Assembly: GCA_037718865.1 (NCBI GenBank)
Contig: JBBJMP010000028.1
Span: 10,325-74,324, forward strand
Origin: JADCRZ01 sp037718865
GTDB taxonomy: Bacteria > Bacteroidota > Bacteroidia > Chitinophagales > Chitinophagaceae
Direction of reading: 5' to 3'
DNA length: 64,000 nt
Under the pieces are notes generated by a model. The model was not told where the DNA came from. It saw nothing but the letters and a program-made list of their open reading frames with translations, and searched no databases. The position numbers and the translations under genes are program-made. Below are positions 1 through 9,431 of the stretch, piece by piece (the stretch's first letter is position 1; every line of letters starts with the position of its first letter).

Positions 1-2
1 TT

Positions 3-287
3 AGCAGCCAAATTATCAATGGTACCCCTGCCCAGCCAGTACCAGATCAAGTTCCTGTAACTACCCGATTATATAAATTTGTTGTGTTGACTACCGATGA
101 TAAATTAAGGGCCACGAATTTTTATAATTTTTACGGTAATAATATTCAGTGGGATAATAGGGATTCCAACCTGTTTAAGTTATTTTTTTCCCTACCAGCG
201 ACTCCTGATGACACTCTTCGCATCCGTGATTCGTTAAATAAAAAATATTACCCAACCGCAACCACCACCAGGGTGACTATCGAGTAA
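3..287 (+). CDS. C-terminal fragment of an unrecognised protein (5' end outside window)
   Basis: The reading frame is open from the first bases of the window to a TAA at 285-287, giving about 94 residues. No credible start lies inside, only a GTG at 84 with coding-like sequence continuing upstream of it, so this is the tail of a larger gene. The visible part is polar, rich in Thr, Asp and Asn, and ends in TTTRVTIE. I recognise no domain. The next gene is over 250 bp away, so nothing suggests an operon with it. Confidence 0.5.
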   Translation, partial: SSQIINGTPAQPVPDQVPVTTRLYKFVVLTTDDKLRATNFYNFYGNNIQWDNRDSNLFKLFFSLPATPDDTLRIRDSLNKKYYPTATTTRVTIE

Positions 288-555
288 CTCATTATATGAA
301 GTAAATACTTTCAACGAATTAACGAAGACTATTTCTTTCCTTAATCGTCTATAATTACCTGATAACGCTTTAACAAAATGGTAATCTTCTGTGGTTAATA
401 TCGCACTATATTTGATATGGGCCGGTCTTGTTTAATTCGGGTAGAATAATCCTCTTTTCTGGGGAGTAAACGGGACAAATATCTGTCTTATCCCATCAAA
501 GCATTATTTTGTCTGACTTAATCACCTCATTTTCAATGTTCTCTCTTTTGCAAAT

Positions 556-1062
556 GTGAAAAAAAACCCGTGTAGTGGCCAAATTAAAACAGGCATGAAT
601 ATTACACTCTTCACTCTAATGGAAAACGATTTAAATGAAACTTTAAATACCGGAGATCAAAAATCTTTGGCTGGTAACCAGGAAGACCTCACGATAAAAA
701 TTCCCGTTATCGAAGAGCAGCTTTTCGTTGAGAAAAAATTAGTGGAAACCGGAAAGATTCGTATCTCTAAGACCGTGAGTGAACAGGTAGAGCCGCTGAG
801 AATTGTTCTTAAACATGATGAGTTTGATGTTGAACGTAGAACTATTAATCAATACGTTGAAGCGCTTCCGCCTGCCATCAGGCACGAAGGGGATACAATG
901 ATCTTTTCGATATTGAGGGAGGAACTGGTTGTACAGAAAAAAATAGTGTTGGTAGAAGAAGTCCGCGTTACTAAACGCCAGTCGGAAAATGAAGAAACAA
1001 GGCATGTTAATCTACGAAGGGAAGACATTAAAGTTGAGCGTCTCGGACCTGACATCAAGTAA
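556..1062 (+). CDS. DUF2382 (YsnF/AvaK-type) domain protein
   Basis: A short protein built almost entirely of one DUF2382 domain. The typical opening is IPVIEEQLFVEKK, followed by alternating charged strands (VRVTKRQSENEE and DIKVERL) where the family has paired arms. Members are stress-associated and of unknown biochemistry. The listed start is GTG at 556; in-frame ATGs at 595 and 619 are equally plausible, and 619 (MENDLNE) leaves a compact domain protein. No clear ribosome site distinguishes them. A TATATTTG matching the Bacteroidota -7 box lies at 407-414 without a -33 TTG. It is followed 57 bp later by a larger DUF2382 protein whose domain opens almost identically (IPIIEEQLEVRKR), so the two are probably co-expressed paralogues. 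Confidence 0.7.
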   Translation: MKKNPCSGQIKTGMNITLFTLMENDLNETLNTGDQKSLAGNQEDLTIKIPVIEEQLFVEKKLVETGKIRISKTVSEQVEPLRIVLKHDEFDVERRTINQYVEALPPAIRHEGDTMIFSILREELVVQKKIVLVEEVRVTKRQSENEETRHVNLRREDIKVERLGPDIK

Positions 1063-1119
1063 ACGAAACAATCTTTTTAATATTCATTATACACTCAAAC
1101 AAAAATCAGGAGGATAATT

Positions 1120-2238
1120 ATGGCACAAACAGTAATAGGAATTTTTGATAATGCTGAAGATGCACAGGAAGCAGTGCAACAGCTCGTCAAAAACGGCATT
1201 TCCCGTGACAACATTGACGTATCGGCCAGAAGTTCAACTTTGGAAGGCACAACCGACTCGGGTAAAGTTACCGGAACCGGAAATGATACCGGATATAACA
1301 CGGGTAATACATCAGGCTCTGGATTGTCAGGAAGTTCTACTGACACCGATTACACGACAGGCGGTTCTATGGGTTCCGGTTTAAATACCGGTAGCCCGAC
1401 CAATACCGGTTATTCAAGTGGCGATACATTGAATACAGGTTTTAACACAGGCAGTTCAACGAATCTGGGAACCGGTAGCACAGGCCTAAGTTCTGGTAGT
1501 TATAATACCTCAGGCACCGCCGGAGACCGAAAGGAAAGCGGCATAAGCAAGTTTTTCAAATCGTTATTCGGCAACGATGATGATGAAGTAACCAGGTATT
1601 CAAGTGTGGCAGAACGTAGTGGTTCTATTGTAACGGTTCATGCACAGACAAGTGATGAAGCTGAAGAAGCGGCTGATATTCTGGATGATGCAGGTGCAAT
1701 AGACGTGAATGAAAAGGCTTCCCAATATGGTTCTGGAAATTACAGCCAAAAAACCGGTTCAAACACTGGGTATAATACATCAGATTTAAACACATCGGAT
1801 TTGAATACTACCGAAGGCACCACTTCCATACCGATTATCGAAGAGCAGCTGGAAGTGAGAAAGCGTACAGTAGAGAAAGGTGGAGTAAGGCTGAAAAGTC
1901 GCATCGTTGAGCGGGAGGTGGAAGAAAATTTAAGACTTCGCGAAGAGCGCGTTTGGCTGGAGCGTAATTCAGTGGATCGTCCTGCAACAGAAGCCGATTT
2001 TACTAACTTTAAGGAAGGAACTGTTGAAGTCACTGAACAATCTGAAGTTCCGGTAGTGAACAAACAGGCACGCGTAGTTGAGGAAGTTTCGCTGGGTAAA
2101 GAGGTTAATGAGAAAGAAGAAACCGTTCGCGGTACTGTGCGTAAGACTGAAGTTGATGTTGAGAACCTGGATAAAACCGAAAATCGCAAAGGCACAACAG
2201 ATACGGATGATTGGAGTAATTCAAAAAGTAGTTTATAA
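1120..2238 (+). CDS. general stress protein: YflT/GSP17M-like N-terminus plus C-terminal DUF2382
   Basis: 372 residues. Residues 1-40 (QTVIGIFDNAEDAQEAVQQL) match the start of the general stress protein 17M/YflT fold. This fold is then interrupted by a Gly/Ser/Thr/Asn linker of roughly 100 residues, full of NTG and TGS repeats. It resumes around residues 165-200 with GSIVTVHAQTSDEAEEAADI. The C-terminal third is DUF2382 (from IPIIEEQLEVRKR), ending in a charged tail. A strong ribosome site (AGGAGG at 1108-1113) precedes the ATG, unusual in this window, and suggests high expression. It sits directly after the smaller DUF2382 gene and before a terminator. The fold is known from stress proteins; the function of the linker is unknown. 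Confidence 0.75.
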   Translation: MAQTVIGIFDNAEDAQEAVQQLVKNGISRDNIDVSARSSTLEGTTDSGKVTGTGNDTGYNTGNTSGSGLSGSSTDTDYTTGGSMGSGLNTGSPTNTGYSSGDTLNTGFNTGSSTNLGTGSTGLSSGSYNTSGTAGDRKESGISKFFKSLFGNDDDEVTRYSSVAERSGSIVTVHAQTSDEAEEAADILDDAGAIDVNEKASQYGSGNYSQKTGSNTGYNTSDLNTSDLNTTEGTTSIPIIEEQLEVRKRTVEKGGVRLKSRIVEREVEENLRLREERVWLERNSVDRPATEADFTNFKEGTVEVTEQSEVPVVNKQARVVEEVSLGKEVNEKEETVRGTVRKTEVDVENLDKTENRKGTTDTDDWSNSKSSL

Positions 2239-2260
2239 AACAACACTATAAGAAAAACGG

Positions 2261-2287
2261 GGGCGGCTGAATAGCTGCCCTTTTTTT
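2261..2287 (+). terminator. rho-independent terminator after the DUF2382 genes
   Basis: An 8-bp stem (GGGCGGCT paired with AGCTGCCC, one G-U pair), a 4-nt loop and a run of seven T. A T-run is also present on the minus strand (AAAAA at 2253-2257), so it may stop transcripts from both convergent genes. Confidence 0.8.
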
Positions 2288-2307
2288 ATGGAGTGAACGT
2301 CAAATTT

Positions 2308-4041
2308 TTAGAATTGGGGCTGGATTAAGGGTAGAATTACATGAAATGAAGCTCCTTCATTCTCATTTGATTCGGCATAAATGGCACCATGATGGTTAAG
2401 AGCGATCTTTTTACATAATGCCAGCCCAATACCCGAGCCCGAGTATTGCTTACGGTTGTGCAGCCGCTGGAAAATGATAAATACCTTTTCAGCAAATTGA
2501 GTGTTAAAGCCTATACCATTGTCTCGAACTGTTATTTTCTGATAAGAAACGTGATTCTCTATGTTATGTTGTTTCGCTTCCTGGTCAGAAAGAGGTGTGG
2601 CAGTTATGTGTATTTGCGGCGTCACATTCTTACTGGAAAACTTAAGCGCATTATTAACCAGGTTGTAGAACAGTTGATTCATCTGTAAAGGTATGGCTTC
2701 TATTCCCGGAAGGTTTCCAATAGATATTGACGCTTTTGTTTCTTCTATAACGAGCTCAAAATCGTTCAATACGTTTTTAACAACGGTATTCAGATCGGTC
2801 TGAAGAAAAGATTCCCTTTGGGCAGAAATGTCGGAAAGGTTTAGCAGATCGCTGATAAGGCTACTCATCCGATTGGCCGAATGCATGATCTTGCTTACAT
2901 ATGCATTGTCAACGGCCTTGTTAGGGTCATTTAACCGATCCTGGATGAGACTGGCAAATGTTTTTATTTTGCGTAATGGTTCCTGCAGATCATGACTGGC
3001 CACATAAGCAAATTGCTCCAGTTCATTATTTGTTCGCTCAAGCAGTTCTAATTTTTTCTGTAGTTCCTGCTGATATTCTTTAAGTTGAGTTATATCGTAC
3101 GTTGTTACAGTAAACCCATCATTTAACCTGGCAAGCATTGCGTTATAATACCTGATTTTATTGCCGACGTTAAAACTCGTCTCAAACTGGTCTTTTTTTC
3201 CTGATTCGGTAACTCTGATACATTTTTCAAATGTGCCGCTTGCTTTGGCAAGCGGCGAAATGTCGAGCATGGTCTTACCCATGATTTCCGCAGGATCCAT
3301 CCCGATTTGTTTCCTTACAGAATCGTTGGCGAAAATGATCTTAAAGTCAATAATCTGCTTATTTTGCCTGACGGCTTCATAGGTAATAATTGCGCTTTCA
3401 GAGGTATTTAAAATTGATTCTAAAAATAACTCCAGATTTTGCCTTTCCTTTACCTGGTATACATACAGTACCGCCGTTCCGACTACCATCAAAATTGAAA
3501 TACTGATAAAGATAATTGTCATTACTTCCGCTCTCCGGGCTGAATATTTAAATCTCAAATTTCTCAGGATAAGTAATGACTTTTCTTCTTCGATACCCCG
3601 GTCTATCAAACGCTGGATTAATAATAAATCTTTGAAATGATTGGTTGAACTATCTGATAATAAAGAATCCATGATGAAATCTTTTCCCCTTAACCTCATT
3701 TTGCTTGCATACAACGTTGCCAAGGTCTCTACTCTGCGTATTTGTCTTTCATTGTCATTTACAAGTAACCGCAACGCATTGATCTGAGAGGGGATTTTCC
3801 CTATATCGTTCTTGTATAACTCCAGGATGGCCGTCTTGTGATTTTTTCCAAGATCCGAAGGCAGCATTAATGCACTTTTTAGATCGATGGACAACTTTTG
3901 AAAAGCTACGATCACATTTTCAGTATGGTTAACCCATTTAATGTATTCGTTCATTTCGCGGAAACTCACCCGGTATAGAATAAGCGCAGTCAGCAATATG
4001 AGAAAGGCAATGGCAAAAATGAAATAGCTTCTGTTCTTCAT
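2308..4041 (-). CDS. membrane sensor histidine kinase (CHASE3-like sensor, PAS, HisKA, HATPase)
   Basis: 577 residues. Membrane segments lie at about 7-24 and 173-195 and enclose a helical periplasmic region resembling a degenerate CHASE3 sensor. A PAS domain follows at about 205-320, then a coiled linker. The HisKA phosphoacceptor is His350 in the SHDLQEP motif. The ATPase has the N box NNALKFS near 464, G1 DNGIGFN near 507 and G2 GSGIGLALC near 535. This architecture is typical of phytochrome-like/bacteriophytochrome-class kinases in Bacteroidota. There is no receiver domain and no response regulator beside it, so its partner is encoded elsewhere. The gene is monocistronic and convergent with the DUF2382 pair; the signal is unknown. 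Confidence 0.88.
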   Translation of the reverse strand: MKNRSYFIFAIAFLILLTALILYRVSFREMNEYIKWVNHTENVIVAFQKLSIDLKSALMLPSDLGKNHKTAILELYKNDIGKIPSQINALRLLVNDNERQIRRVETLATLYASKMRLRGKDFIMDSLLSDSSTNHFKDLLLIQRLIDRGIEEEKSLLILRNLRFKYSARRAEVMTIIFISISILMVVGTAVLYVYQVKERQNLELFLESILNTSESAIITYEAVRQNKQIIDFKIIFANDSVRKQIGMDPAEIMGKTMLDISPLAKASGTFEKCIRVTESGKKDQFETSFNVGNKIRYYNAMLARLNDGFTVTTYDITQLKEYQQELQKKLELLERTNNELEQFAYVASHDLQEPLRKIKTFASLIQDRLNDPNKAVDNAYVSKIMHSANRMSSLISDLLNLSDISAQRESFLQTDLNTVVKNVLNDFELVIEETKASISIGNLPGIEAIPLQMNQLFYNLVNNALKFSSKNVTPQIHITATPLSDQEAKQHNIENHVSYQKITVRDNGIGFNTQFAEKVFIIFQRLHNRKQYSGSGIGLALCKKIALNHHGAIYAESNENEGASFHVILPLIQPQF

Positions 4042-4111
4042 GGATATAGATGGTCATGCATTATTAAAAGTAAATCATTGCTTAATACTTATTTAATTCA
4101 GTATGGGCACA

Positions 4112-7100
4112 TCATTTTACCTTATACGCTTTAATGGCGTTTTGATTGATTCCAAACATTAGCCTGTCATTCATCATAATTACGCTTCTTACGTCTTGTC
4201 TTATCTTAAAGCCGGCAGATTGCTGGCTTATGTAAGTAAAGCGTCCCTTACCGTCACCTTTTAACAATACTCCATAATTGGCATCGCATTTACCAAATCT
4301 GAGTCTTGCCTGGTTAGTGTTACCGCAGAGGAGGAGATCTTTATTACCGTCTTTATCAAAATCGAGGGAAGTGATGGTGTGAACAGGAGCGAATTGCACC
4401 TGCACCGGCAAGGGGTTTTCCTGGAACCTGCCATCAGTCCTGCTTTCAAAATAGGCAGTTTTTAGGTAATTTGCCCCTAACCGGTTAGCCCCTTTTAACT
4501 CTTCTTCAGTGAAAACATCTTTAAGGGTGGCATCAGCGTAACTTTTGTAATCTGCAAAACGGGTTCTCATCATGCTGATCTGGTCTAATAACTCATCTCT
4601 TGATACATAGGGGTAAGACTTACCCTGTATGTAAAAACAGAATACAGGATCGACTGCACCGTTATCGTCAAAATCCTTGAAATATAATTCCGCAGGTTCT
4701 TTGTCGCTGGCCCTGCATTGGGTGTTAAGTCCCAGATTGCCAATAACAAGATCCTGTCTGCCATCATGGTTAAGGTCCTGGATAAGCAGCCTGTTCCACC
4801 AGCCATGGTATGGCTTATCAAAATAATCTCGGGTTTTATTTTCAAGTTTGCCGTTGTTATTGATGAATACGGACACCGGCATCCATTCTCCAACAACCAC
4901 CAGGTCGTTTTTATTGTCCTTGTTCAGGTCAACCCATGCAGCATCGGTTACCATGCCTTGTCTTTGCAGTTCAGGGGCTATGTTCATTGTTTGATTGGTA
5001 AAATGCCCCCTGCCGTCATTGATCAAAATATAACTTTCGGGTATTTCCGGATAACGTCCTGGAATTACCCGGCCGCCCACAAACAGATCCGGGTTGCCAT
5101 CATTGTTTATGTCCGTTGTCCTTACGCAACTTTTACTTACCAGCATGGCAGGTAAGGCATTCAAGCTTTTGGTCAGCTTACCGTTGTCATCATTCAGATA
5201 TAATCTATCCTGTAATAAAGCATCGCCAGGTAAATAATTGTGATACCCGCCGCTGCAGACATATAAGTCAGTAAGGCCGTCGCCGTTTGCATCCAGAAAT
5301 ACCGCATCAGCATCCTCGCTCCATTTATCTGCCTCAAACGCAGGTTGTTTGTTTCGTACGAATTGGCCGGATCTCTGTTGCAGGTATAAACTGCCTGCCT
5401 GCCCGTTACCTCCTCCTGCATAAACGTCATCCAGCCCGTCTCCGTTTATATCGCCTTTAACCAGGCAGGGTCCCTGAAAGGACAATGGATTGACCAGTAA
5501 AGGCTGCCTTTTAAAATCGTTAATCTTATAAGAGGTGTGCACGTAGGAAATCGGAGATCGGATCTCTTCAAATAACGGGTTTGCCGGTTTTGGCGGCAGG
5601 TAACGGATGGTTGCATCTTTTTCAAAAAGGACAAGCTGCTGGTCGGCTTTAACGTAAGTCAGCATTTGTTGTTTTCCGTTCAGCCAGGTAATTTGCAACG
5701 AATCAATGGTTGTATCGCTGCCTAATCCAAAATGGATTACGGGTGATACGCTGGATTGATATCCCCTGGCGGGCATTTGTTCCTGGTATTGTTTTTTGCC
5801 GTTACTGAAGGTTGTAATTTTCGCTCCCAGACCCTGAGTGTTTTGGCCGACTCCTGTCAGTTTGATCTGCAGGTAATGATTGCCGGAAAGTTTGTCGGCC
5901 TCGTTCCTGTATATGAAAGCAGGCTGGTTGATATTATTAACAACCAGGTCAAGGTCCCCGTCATTGTCCAGGTCCGCATAAGCAGCCCCGTTACTGTTAG
6001 CGGGAGTATTAAAGCCCCATTCTTCGCCTGTACTTTTGAAGGTAAGATCACCGTTGTTTTTGAACATATAGCTCTTTAATGAGGAAGACGGGATCCGGTG
6101 TACGAGGTCGAGAATATTCTGTCTTCTTATGCCCCCTCTGTTATCCCGTAAAAAATCTCCTGCATATTTTACGAAGTCCATGTTCGTGAAGTCGCGCAGA
6201 ACGCCGTTTGTTACAAATAAGTCTTTCCAGCCGTCGTTGTCATAATCCGCAAACAGCGGCGCCCAGCTCCAGTCAGTATTTGAAATGCCAGATAATTGGC
6301 CGATCTCGCTGAATGTATTATTACCATTATTTACCTGCAGCATGTTGCGCATGTATTGATAGTAAAAACCGGATCTCAGGCTGAGATCGAATTTTTCATA
6401 GTTATCCGGAGACATCAGAAGCTTTTGCCTTCGGTTGTTTTCAGGAAGCATGTCTAAGGTTATAATATCGGGGAGCGCATCATTGTTAATGTCGGAAATA
6501 TTATTTCCCATGGAAAACTGTGAAGAATGCCCGAGACTCGTTTGTAACTTGTCTGTGAAAGTTCCGTTGCCGTTATTGATATACAGATAATCCGGAATGG
6601 CGTAATCGTTGGATATGTAAATGTCCGTCCAACCATCCCCGTTAATATCGGCTACACCCGCTCCGAGGCCATATGTCAGGGAAGAGCTACTAAAGCCAGC
6701 CTGTTTAGTAATATCCCTGTAATGCCCTTTATTATTTTGGAATAACTTGACACCATACAAGGAATTTGATTCCTTTAATATGGCGGCCGTCCTTCCTTCG
6801 TCCAGAATGGGTAAAGAGACCGGGCTATGATTTAATAAGAACATGTCCAGATCGTCGTCCCGATCGAAATCAAAAAACACCGCCTGGGTACTGAAGGCTG
6901 AGTCTGCCAGGCCGTATGCCTGAGATTGTTCACTAAAATGCGGGATGCCGTTATTGTCTGCACCATTATTAATAAATAATTGGTTCATCCTTTTTATACC
7001 CGGCAACTTGCCTGAATAACATACATAAATATCCTGCTTACCGTCACCGTTCACATCTGCCATCGTTACGCCGGTTTTCCAGGGCCCCGGCCTTCCGATA

Positions 7101-7465
7101 ACACCTGCCGGATCAGTAATATCAATGAATTTCAACCCGCCCTTATTCAGGTAGAGCTTGTTATTAACCATGTTACCAGAAAAATAAATATCCGGCAACC
7201 CATCATCATTTATATCAGCAATGGCTACTCCCCCACCGTTATAAAAATATTCATACAACAATACATTTGTGTTCAGCCCTTCTTCCAACAGGTTATCAAA
7301 GCCGACGTTTGTACTGTCTGAAGGCATTAAGGTAAACAAGGTTTGCTGACTTGTCAAACGTTTTTCATCTTCTGAAACGGATCTTTCCCCGCAACCAATT
7401 ACCATAATATTGAATAAGTAGATAAGGTGCAAAAGGCACCTCACCTTGCTTGTAGGAAAAACCAA
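4112..7465 (-). CDS. FG-GAP/VCBS-repeat lipoprotein with ASPIC/UnbV domain (CRTAC1-like)
   Basis: About 1,100 residues. Many FG-GAP blades with calcium-loop-like motifs (DINDDGLPDIYF, DVNGDGKQDIYV, DFDRDDDLDMF) form one or two beta-propellers. An ASPIC/UnbV segment lies near residues 540-590 (GLGAKITTFSNGKKQYQE, HFGLGSDT). The N-terminus is a lipoprotein signal ending in VIGC, so the protein is probably surface-anchored. The start is uncertain: TTG at 7465 or an in-frame GTG seven codons later; a TGA lies just upstream. It follows susD by about 90 bp on the same strand, the usual SusC-SusD-ASPIC arrangement in Bacteroidota, and a hairpin in the gap may reduce its expression relative to susCD. 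Its ligand is unknown. Confidence 0.85.
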   Translation of the reverse strand: MVFPTSKVRCLLHLIYLFNIMVIGCGERSVSEDEKRLTSQQTLFTLMPSDSTNVGFDNLLEEGLNTNVLLYEYFYNGGGVAIADINDDGLPDIYFSGNMVNNKLYLNKGGLKFIDITDPAGVIGRPGPWKTGVTMADVNGDGKQDIYVCYSGKLPGIKRMNQLFINNGADNNGIPHFSEQSQAYGLADSAFSTQAVFFDFDRDDDLDMFLLNHSPVSLPILDEGRTAAILKESNSLYGVKLFQNNKGHYRDITKQAGFSSSSLTYGLGAGVADINGDGWTDIYISNDYAIPDYLYINNGNGTFTDKLQTSLGHSSQFSMGNNISDINNDALPDIITLDMLPENNRRQKLLMSPDNYEKFDLSLRSGFYYQYMRNMLQVNNGNNTFSEIGQLSGISNTDWSWAPLFADYDNDGWKDLFVTNGVLRDFTNMDFVKYAGDFLRDNRGGIRRQNILDLVHRIPSSSLKSYMFKNNGDLTFKSTGEEWGFNTPANSNGAAYADLDNDGDLDLVVNNINQPAFIYRNEADKLSGNHYLQIKLTGVGQNTQGLGAKITTFSNGKKQYQEQMPARGYQSSVSPVIHFGLGSDTTIDSLQITWLNGKQQMLTYVKADQQLVLFEKDATIRYLPPKPANPLFEEIRSPISYVHTSYKINDFKRQPLLVNPLSFQGPCLVKGDINGDGLDDVYAGGGNGQAGSLYLQQRSGQFVRNKQPAFEADKWSEDADAVFLDANGDGLTDLYVCSGGYHNYLPGDALLQDRLYLNDDNGKLTKSLNALPAMLVSKSCVRTTDINNDGNPDLFVGGRVIPGRYPEIPESYILINDGRGHFTNQTMNIAPELQRQGMVTDAAWVDLNKDNKNDLVVVGEWMPVSVFINNNGKLENKTRDYFDKPYHGWWNRLLIQDLNHDGRQDLVIGNLGLNTQCRASDKEPAELYFKDFDDNGAVDPVFCFYIQGKSYPYVSRDELLDQISMMRTRFADYKSYADATLKDVFTEEELKGANRLGANYLKTAYFESRTDGRFQENPLPVQVQFAPVHTITSLDFDKDGNKDLLLCGNTNQARLRFGKCDANYGVLLKGDGKGRFTYISQQSAGFKIRQDVRSVIMMNDRLMFGINQNAIKAYKVK

Positions 7466-7501
7466 TGTATATCAATTTATAAATGAACAGACATAAATTA
7501 A

Positions 7502-7538
7502 AAATCTATGCCGGAGCACAATGCACCGGCATAGATTT
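7502..7538 (-). terminator. hairpin/attenuator between susD and the ASPIC gene
   Basis: A perfect 13-bp inverted repeat (AAATCTATGCCGG at 7502-7514 and its complement at 7526-7538) with an 11-nt loop. On the minus strand it is followed by five T, so it reads as a terminator after susD. The next gene in the same direction starts only about 40 bp further, so partial read-through (attenuation) is likely. Confidence 0.65.
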
Positions 7539-7555
7539 ATACAAAAGTCTAGTTA

Positions 7556-9421
7556 TCAGTACCCGGGATTATTAACCAATTTATTATTTCTGTTTACTTC
7601 AGTTAGGCTTAATGGCCTGTAATACATTTTATCATCCCATTTCCTGTCTTCAAGATTGTTATTGATTACCGGCGTGTACGTATAATCAAAAACGGTTTTG
7701 TCAAAGCGGTATTTACCAGGCGCTGTCGCTCCAGGCTTTAACGTTCCTTCAACACTGATATAGGTTGTCTTTCTACCTAACGTTTGAGGCGCAATCATCC
7801 AACGCCTTGCATCATGATAACGTTGTTCTTCAAAAGCCATTTCTATTCTCTTTTCATTTCTTAAACGTTGTCTTAACGCATCACCCGTTTGAGTCAGAGC
7901 CGGCATTGCTGCCCTGAAGCGTATTTTATTTAACCAGGTCAGAGCCTCAGCCTCTAATCCTAATTCAATACACGCTTCGGCATAATTAAACATCAACTCT
8001 GTATAGCGCAGGAAAGGCCATGATATATATTGCCGTTGCGTGTTTTCCACAATATTCGGATCGGGATCTGTAAATTTCCTGAAATAATAACCTGTCCAGC
8101 TACCGTTCCAGTTTTCTATCGAACTTTGACGGGTGTCGAGGCCAGGTATTATTGTTGTACCCATTTTATATGTACCTGTTTGTACCTGGTTAGCCGGATC
8201 CACATCTCCTGAAATTTTATCACGCGGTTTCCAGGAGGCACCGTCGAAAAGAATAGAGGCATAAAATCTTGGTTCCCTGTTATCGTAAGGATTTGCTTTG
8301 TGAACCGGATTACTCCAACTGAATTTGGTACCGTCCATCATTTCATAATCGTCCACTAATTCTCCTATTGGTGCATTACCCGCCCAGTTATGATAACCGT
8401 TTGGCCCATTATATAAACCTATCTGCGTTCCACCTTCGTTTTTATCCGGTGACCAGGTTCTTTCAAATAACAATTCTTTAGCGGCCGCCGCGTCTGCTTC
8501 GGGGAATTTGCTTCCTCCGCCCATGGCAATAGAAACATAATTCTTTCTTCCCTCCTCAAAAGGAACGGGAGCAGTCAGGTCCGTCTTGTATCCTGATCCT
8601 GCCAGATCCAGAATAATTTTTGCTGCATCTTTTGCTGTCTGCCAGCGCGCTTTTTGATCGCCGCTTACATATCCAAGGATTTCAGGTTTAGGAAATGCAT
8701 TGAGAACAGATGATTTTGCTTTTGCGGTAGGCATATCGTGCAAATCACTTGCTGCGTATAAAAGCACCCGTGATTTTAAGGCTAGCGCAGCAAGATCAGA
8801 AGCACGACCCCTAATCGGGGCCTTTCCTTTAAGTAACCCAGCTGCTGCATCCAGATCCTTAACAATAAACTTTACGCAGTCGTCGTACGTATTGCGTGCT
8901 AGGGTATAATCTTCATTTAAACCATACGTTTTGTCTACTATAGGAACACCACCATAAAACCGAAGCAATTGCTGGTAAAAATAAGCTCTTAAAAAAAGAG
9001 CTTCTCCCTGCAATCTTTCCCTTAACGTTTTGTTTTCAAACGTTGACTTAGGCAAATTTTCTAATGCAACATTGGCGGACCGTATACGATTGAACATATT
9101 TTGCCACTCAAAATTTGCACTTACCCATCCGAGATTCGACGGATTTAAAATACCCTGGTTAACAACATTAATGTTCCTTCCGGCATGGGTGAAAATAGCT
9201 TCATCAGAAACAGAAGCTATCATTTGTTCCTCAAATCCACCATTGCCTAAGCCAACATATATACCGTTTACAAAAGCTTCAGCCAGCGGACCCTCCTTCC
9301 ATGTATCGCCGGCAGGTACCTGATCTATAGGAGCTGTATTTAAAAAATCTCTTTTGCAAGCAGTAAGCAGACTGCTAGCGATTAAAACAATGATTAAATT
9401 TCGCTGCGTAATATACTTCAT
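7556..9421 (-). CDS. SusD/RagB family nutrient-binding outer membrane lipoprotein
   Basis: 621 residues. The lipoprotein signal ends in LLTAC (Cys22) followed by KRDFL, typical of SusD. The N-terminal helical SusD-like half includes EALFLRAYFYQQLLRFYGGVP. The C-terminal RagB/SusD half has LRYTELMFNYAEACIELG and RNEKRIEMAFEEQRYHDARRW. SusD acts as a lid over its SusC partner and binds substrate at the cell surface. It lies 10 bp after the susC gene upstream. The substrate cannot be read from the sequence, and no glycoside hydrolase is adjacent. Confidence 0.93.
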   Translation of the reverse strand: MKYITQRNLIIVLIASSLLTACKRDFLNTAPIDQVPAGDTWKEGPLAEAFVNGIYVGLGNGGFEEQMIASVSDEAIFTHAGRNINVVNQGILNPSNLGWVSANFEWQNMFNRIRSANVALENLPKSTFENKTLRERLQGEALFLRAYFYQQLLRFYGGVPIVDKTYGLNEDYTLARNTYDDCVKFIVKDLDAAAGLLKGKAPIRGRASDLAALALKSRVLLYAASDLHDMPTAKAKSSVLNAFPKPEILGYVSGDQKARWQTAKDAAKIILDLAGSGYKTDLTAPVPFEEGRKNYVSIAMGGGSKFPEADAAAAKELLFERTWSPDKNEGGTQIGLYNGPNGYHNWAGNAPIGELVDDYEMMDGTKFSWSNPVHKANPYDNREPRFYASILFDGASWKPRDKISGDVDPANQVQTGTYKMGTTIIPGLDTRQSSIENWNGSWTGYYFRKFTDPDPNIVENTQRQYISWPFLRYTELMFNYAEACIELGLEAEALTWLNKIRFRAAMPALTQTGDALRQRLRNEKRIEMAFEEQRYHDARRWMIAPQTLGRKTTYISVEGTLKPGATAPGKYRFDKTVFDYTYTPVINNNLEDRKWDDKMYYRPLSLTEVNRNNKLVNNPGY

Positions 9422-9431
9422 GATAGTTCAA

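Noticed and set aside
1740..2246. 168-codon antisense frame over the DUF2382 gene
   Set aside because: It is a Ser/Thr-rich shadow of a repetitive, charged coding region. The sense strand has the domain and the ribosome site.
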